From positions 186,001-250,000 of the forward strand of contig NZ_CP073092.1 of assembly GCF_030506365.1 (NCBI RefSeq): 64,000 nt of DNA, given 5' to 3'. The number at the start of each line of letters is the position of its first letter. The stretch's first letter is position 1. This document shows positions 60,961-64,000 of this stretch, piece by piece. The position numbers were made by a program, and so were the translations under genes. The DNA is from Corynebacterium tuberculostearicum. GTDB lineage: Bacteria; Actinomycetota; Actinomycetes; Mycobacteriales; Mycobacteriaceae. The notes below the pieces were generated by a model. The model did no database searches. It worked only from the letters and a program-made list of their open reading frames with translations, and was not told where the DNA came from.

Positions 60961-62736
60961 TTAGTGGTCAGCGCCCTGGATGGAGTGCTTGTGATCGCGG
61001 ATTGCTTCGCCCTCAGCGTAGAGCGGCATATCCTGCTTGGCCTTGTACCACTCGGCGTGGTTTGGCTCGAGCGGGGTGCGGCCGGCGATGAGGTCGGCAG
61101 CCTTCTCGCCCACCATCATGGTTGGGGAGTAGATATTGCCGTTGGTCACGGACGGGAAGACGGAGGCATCCGCAATGTAGAGGCCTTCCACGCCCCACAC
61201 GCCCATGGTGTCCGGGTTAACCACGGCCATCGGATCGGACTCCGCGCCCATCTTGGCGGTACAGGATGGGTGCAGCGCGGTCTCGCCATCGTTGCGGACC
61301 CACTCCAGGATCTCTTCATCGGTCTGGACATCCGGGCCCGGGCTGAACTCGCGGGCGCCGACCTCTTCCATGGCCTTGGTATCCAGCAGGGAGCGAGCGA
61401 CGCGCACGGCCTCAACCCACTCGCGGCGGTCCTGGTCGGTCTTCAGGTAGTTAAAGAGGATGGACGGCTTGTCGTGGATATCGGCGCTCTTGATGTGAAC
61501 GTGGCCCTTAGTATCGGAGAACATCGGGCCCACGTGCCACTGGAAGCCGTGCTTGACGTCCGCCTTCTGGCCGTCGTAACGCACGGCCATCGGCAGGAAG
61601 TGGAACATGAGGTTCGGGTAATCCTCGTTCTCATTGGAGCGCACGAAGCCGCCGCCCTCGAAGTGGGAGGTAGCAACCGGGCCCTTGTGGGTCAGCAGCC
61701 ACTGCAGGCCCATGAACGGCCAGCGCCACTTATCCAGGTAAGGCTGGGAGGAAGCGGTGGACTTGGTGGTCTCATACTGGATGTAGACCTCGAGGTGGTC
61801 CTGCAGGTTCTCGCCCACACCCGGCAGGTGCTTGACGACGTCAATTCCGTGCTTCTCCAGAATCTCACGGTCACCAATGCCGGAGATTTCCAGCAGCTGC
61901 GGGGTATTGATGGCGCCGGCGGACAGGACGATCTTCTCGGCGTAAACGCGGTGAACGCCACCCTGCCACTCATACTCGACGCCGACGGCCTTCTGGCCCT
62001 CGAAGAGGATCTTGGTGGTGAACGCGCGGGTACGGATCTCGAGGTTCTCGCGATCCATGTTGGGGTACAGGTAAGCGCGGGCAGCGGACCAACGCTTGCC
62101 GTTCTTAATATTGCGGTCGAACGGTGCGAAGCCCTCCTGGCGGTAACCGTTGACGTCATTGGTCAGGTTGTAGCCGGCCTCCTGTACGGACTTGAACAGG
62201 GCCTGGAAGAGCTCGGAGGTAGCCGGGCCACGGGAGAGGTACAGCGGGCCATCGTGGCCGCGGCGCGGATCGTTCGGCTCGGCCGCAGCGGCGGTCTCCA
62301 TGCGGTTGAAGTACGGCAGGCAGTGGGCAAAGTCCCAGTTTTCCATGCCTGGGTTCTGGCCCCACTTCTCGTAGTCCATCGGGTTACCGCGCTGGTAGAT
62401 CATGCCGTTGATGGAGGAAGATCCGCCGAGGACCTTGCCGCGGGCGTGGTAGACGCGGCGGCCGTTCATCTCCGGCTCTGGATCGGATTCGTACATCCAA
62501 TCGTAGTTCTTTGCACCAATCGGGAAAGAGAAGCCGGATGGCATGTGAATGAACAGATCCCACAGGGAATCTGGGCGGCCGGCCTCAAGAACCAGCACGC
62601 GGGTGTTCTTGTCTTCGGTCAGGCGTGCGGCGATGACGGAGCCTGCGGAGCCACCGCCAACGACGACTACGTCGCTTACTTCATCGGTGACCTTTTTAGC
62701 GGAGCGCTTCTTGGTCAGCTTGTCCATAAAACCCAT
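60961..62736 (-). CDS. betA: Choline dehydrogenase / GMC oxidoreductase
   Basis: A 591-residue GMC-family flavoenzyme that oxidises choline to betaine aldehyde (and possibly on to betaine). FAD-binding motif [15 protein letters not shown] near the N-terminus, GMC signature 1 in [18 protein letters not shown], signature 2 in [15 protein letters not shown], and the C-terminal catalytic region with HPSCTAKMG and [13 protein letters not shown]. There is an extra ~25-residue N-terminal stretch before the Rossmann fold. The ATG at 62736 has AAGGGG four bases upstream. It is divergent from the choline transporter gene, consistent with glycine-betaine osmoprotection. Confidence 0.9.
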   Translation of the reverse strand: MGFMDKLTKKRSAKKVTDEVSDVVVVGGGSAGSVIAARLTEDKNTRVLVLEAGRPDSLWDLFIHMPSGFSFPIGAKNYDWMYESDPEPEMNGRRVYHARGKVLGGSSSINGMIYQRGNPMDYEKWGQNPGMENWDFAHCLPYFNRMETAAAAEPNDPRRGHDGPLYLSRGPATSELFQALFKSVQEAGYNLTNDVNGYRQEGFAPFDRNIKNGKRWSAARAYLYPNMDRENLEIRTRAFTTKILFEGQKAVGVEYEWQGGVHRVYAEKIVLSAGAINTPQLLEISGIGDREILEKHGIDVVKHLPGVGENLQDHLEVYIQYETTKSTASSQPYLDKWRWPFMGLQWLLTHKGPVATSHFEGGGFVRSNENEDYPNLMFHFLPMAVRYDGQKADVKHGFQWHVGPMFSDTKGHVHIKSADIHDKPSILFNYLKTDQDRREWVEAVRVARSLLDTKAMEEVGAREFSPGPDVQTDEEILEWVRNDGETALHPSCTAKMGAESDPMAVVNPDTMGVWGVEGLYIADASVFPSVTNGNIYSPTMMVGEKAADLIAGRTPLEPNHAEWYKAKQDMPLYAEGEAIRDHKHSIQGADH

Positions 62737-62751
62737 AAATCCCCTTCTTTC

Positions 62752-62767
62752 TGTGAAATATTTCACA
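62752..62767. promoter_or_regulatory. GlxR (CRP-type) operator upstream of betA
   Basis: The perfect 16-bp palindrome TGTGAAATATTTCACA matches the C. glutamicum GlxR consensus TGTGANNTANNTCACA at every defined position. It ends 16 bp upstream of the betA ATG, so binding would probably repress betA. A second inverted repeat GTGAATAT-N17-ATATTCAC lies at 62789-62821. The rest of 62822-63058 is AT-rich and presumably carries the betT promoter. Confidence 0.8.
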
Positions 62768-63058
62768 CGTCCAGATGGCCCACCGAAAGTGAATATTATG
62801 CATAATTCCGTACATATTCACATCGCCTTATGTGCGGGCACCGCTCCCAGATTACACATCCATTAGAAGTTTTCCCAGATTAATGTATATTTGCCTTGTT
62901 CGGATGGACGTCCACGCAGATGAATTTCGAAGTCTTTGCGCATAGTTCGCCCTCATATGATTCATTTCACTCACCTATCTCTCCCTGCGATCTTGTGAGA
63001 CTTTTGGGGCACTCGTGCGAAAGATTCGGCCCAAACCAACCAACAATAGGAGAAGTAG

Positions 63059-64000
63059 ATGGCTAACTTTGACCCTCACGATCCTGAGGAGTCTCACACT
63101 TCAAATAAAGACCCCCAACAAGGGGGTAAAAACACCTCTCTCGCAAGCCCCTCTGGAGAGCCCAAGAAGCGCAACCCGCGCTACCAAGTCCGTGCCCTCG
63201 TCGGCAGCTACAAGGCTGAAACCGGCGATGCCGTAGGCGCGAATCAGGTCCCTGCTCCCAAGACAAACTGGCCGGTATTTATCATCTCCGGCGTCCTCAT
63301 TATCGCCATGGCGCTCTATGCCGGGCTCGGCCGCGATTCCGCAGCAGAAACCCTGGCTAGCGTGACCGGCTGGATCGGCCACAACCTCGGCTGGTTCTAT
63401 GTCCTCACCGCCACCATCGCCGTGGTCTTCGTGCTCTATATTGCCTTTTCCAATGCCGGCAATATCCGCCTCGGCCCGGATCACTCGCGGCCGAAATTCA
63501 ATACCTTCTCCTGGGCGTCCATGCTCTTTGCCGCCGGCATCGGCGTGGACCTTATGTTCTTCGCCGTGGCCGAGCCGGTCACCATGTATATGCAGCCACC
63601 GGTCGGTGACGGCGAGACCATGGAGGCCGCCAAGGAAGCCGTGGTCTATGCCATGTTCCACTATGGCCTCACCGGCTGGGCGCTTTATGCACTTATGGGC
63701 ATGGCCTTTGGCTACTTTGCCTACCGCCTGAACATGCCGCTGGCTATCCGCTCCGCGCTCTACCCGCTCATCGGCAAGCGCGTGCACGGTCCTATCGGCT
63801 CCGCGGTAGACATCGCCGCCATGTTGGGCACCGTCTTCGGTGTGACCGCCTCCCTGGGCATCGGCGTGGTGCAGCTGTCCTATGGCTTCCACCTCATCTT
63901 CGGCATCGAGCAGGGCCTTGGCTTGCAGTCCGCCCTCATCATTATTGCGGTGGCCATTGCCACGCTGTCGGCCGTATCCGGCGTCGATAAGGGCATTCGC
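63059..64000 (+). CDS. betT: BCCT family choline/betaine transporter, 5' part (runs off the window)
   Basis: The first 314 residues of a BCCT transporter. A ~75-residue hydrophilic, cytoplasmic N-terminal extension precedes TM1 (WPVFIISGVLIIAMALYAGL). The BCCT motif GIGVDLMFFAVAEPVTMYMQPP and the later GVTASLGIGVVQLSYG are visible. The aspartate-containing GIGVDLMFF resembles proton-coupled BetT (choline) rather than the sodium-coupled glycine-betaine carriers (GIGIGL). AGGAGA precedes the ATG at good spacing. It is divergent from betA, so uptake and oxidation of choline are paired. Confidence 0.9.
   Translation, partial: MANFDPHDPEESHTSNKDPQQGGKNTSLASPSGEPKKRNPRYQVRALVGSYKAETGDAVGANQVPAPKTNWPVFIISGVLIIAMALYAGLGRDSAAETLASVTGWIGHNLGWFYVLTATIAVVFVLYIAFSNAGNIRLGPDHSRPKFNTFSWASMLFAAGIGVDLMFFAVAEPVTMYMQPPVGDGETMEAAKEAVVYAMFHYGLTGWALYALMGMAFGYFAYRLNMPLAIRSALYPLIGKRVHGPIGSAVDIAAMLGTVFGVTASLGIGVVQLSYGFHLIFGIEQGLGLQSALIIIAVAIATLSAVSGVDKGIR

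Noticed and set aside
60964..62805. 613-codon plus-strand frame antisense to betA
   Set aside because: betA is certain from GMC motifs; the antisense frame has no domain.

Overview
The window looks like chromosome from a Corynebacterium (C. striatum / C. aurimucosum / C. simulans-like by gene content, an inference). Reasons: high-GC actinobacterial codon use; a divergent hrtBA-chrSA heme export and sensing locus; a fused pabAB; an uninterrupted trpL-E-G-D-CF-B-A operon; brnFE; the pcnA-NUDIX-DUF6049-murJ block that in this genus lies near oriC; an IS1628-like IS6 element; a textbook GlxR operator; and seven identical GTTTCACGTGAAAC (parS-type) sites between 28.3 and 39.5 kb, which also point to the origin-proximal domain.

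Layout. 0-5.4 kb: end of a MarR regulator, a tandem universal stress protein, a small membrane protein, the folate genes pabAB-pabC, and convergent trhO. 5.4-7.4 kb: an AlbA/HATPase_c_4 (Schlafen/RecG-like) protein of lower GC, with a 21-bp-phased repeat array upstream. 7.4-11.4 kb: DUF1846 protein, Nei glycosylase, Nnr. 11.4-16.7 kb: hrtBA/chrSA, a flavoprotein, a DUF364 protein. 16.7-26.4 kb: VanZ, quinone-oxidoreductase-like enzyme, MarR regulator, leuS, a large uncharacterised 857-aa protein, MOSC. 26.5-29.5 kb: MFS transporter and gabD. 29.6-36.5 kb: trp operon with leader peptide and attenuator. 36.5-42.6 kb: symporter, SdpI-like protein, small secreted protein, Tat/Rieske lipoprotein, SBF transporter, brnFE, YqgE/AlgH. 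42.6-50.3 kb: pcnA, NUDIX, DUF6049 protein, murJ.

50.3-61 kb is an accessory, partly decayed stretch. An IS6-family element lies between a truncated YceI gene and a truncated SMR efflux gene and has no matching 8-bp target duplication, so it marks a rearrangement. The genus-typical sigM-trxB block after murJ is absent here. Further on come an alkyltransferase-like protein, VOC proteins, an S4 protein, an esterase lipoprotein, YbjQ, an intact and a broken LysE exporter, a TIGR02391-type protein, an ArsO-like fragment, and a cmtR-ctpG metal-resistance pair. 61-64 kb: betA and betT, divergently arranged, with a perfect GlxR site just upstream of betA; betT runs off the window.

Many start codons sit 6-8 nt after a -10-like hexamer with no Shine-Dalgarno, indicating widespread leaderless transcription. 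That pattern was used to choose several starts.
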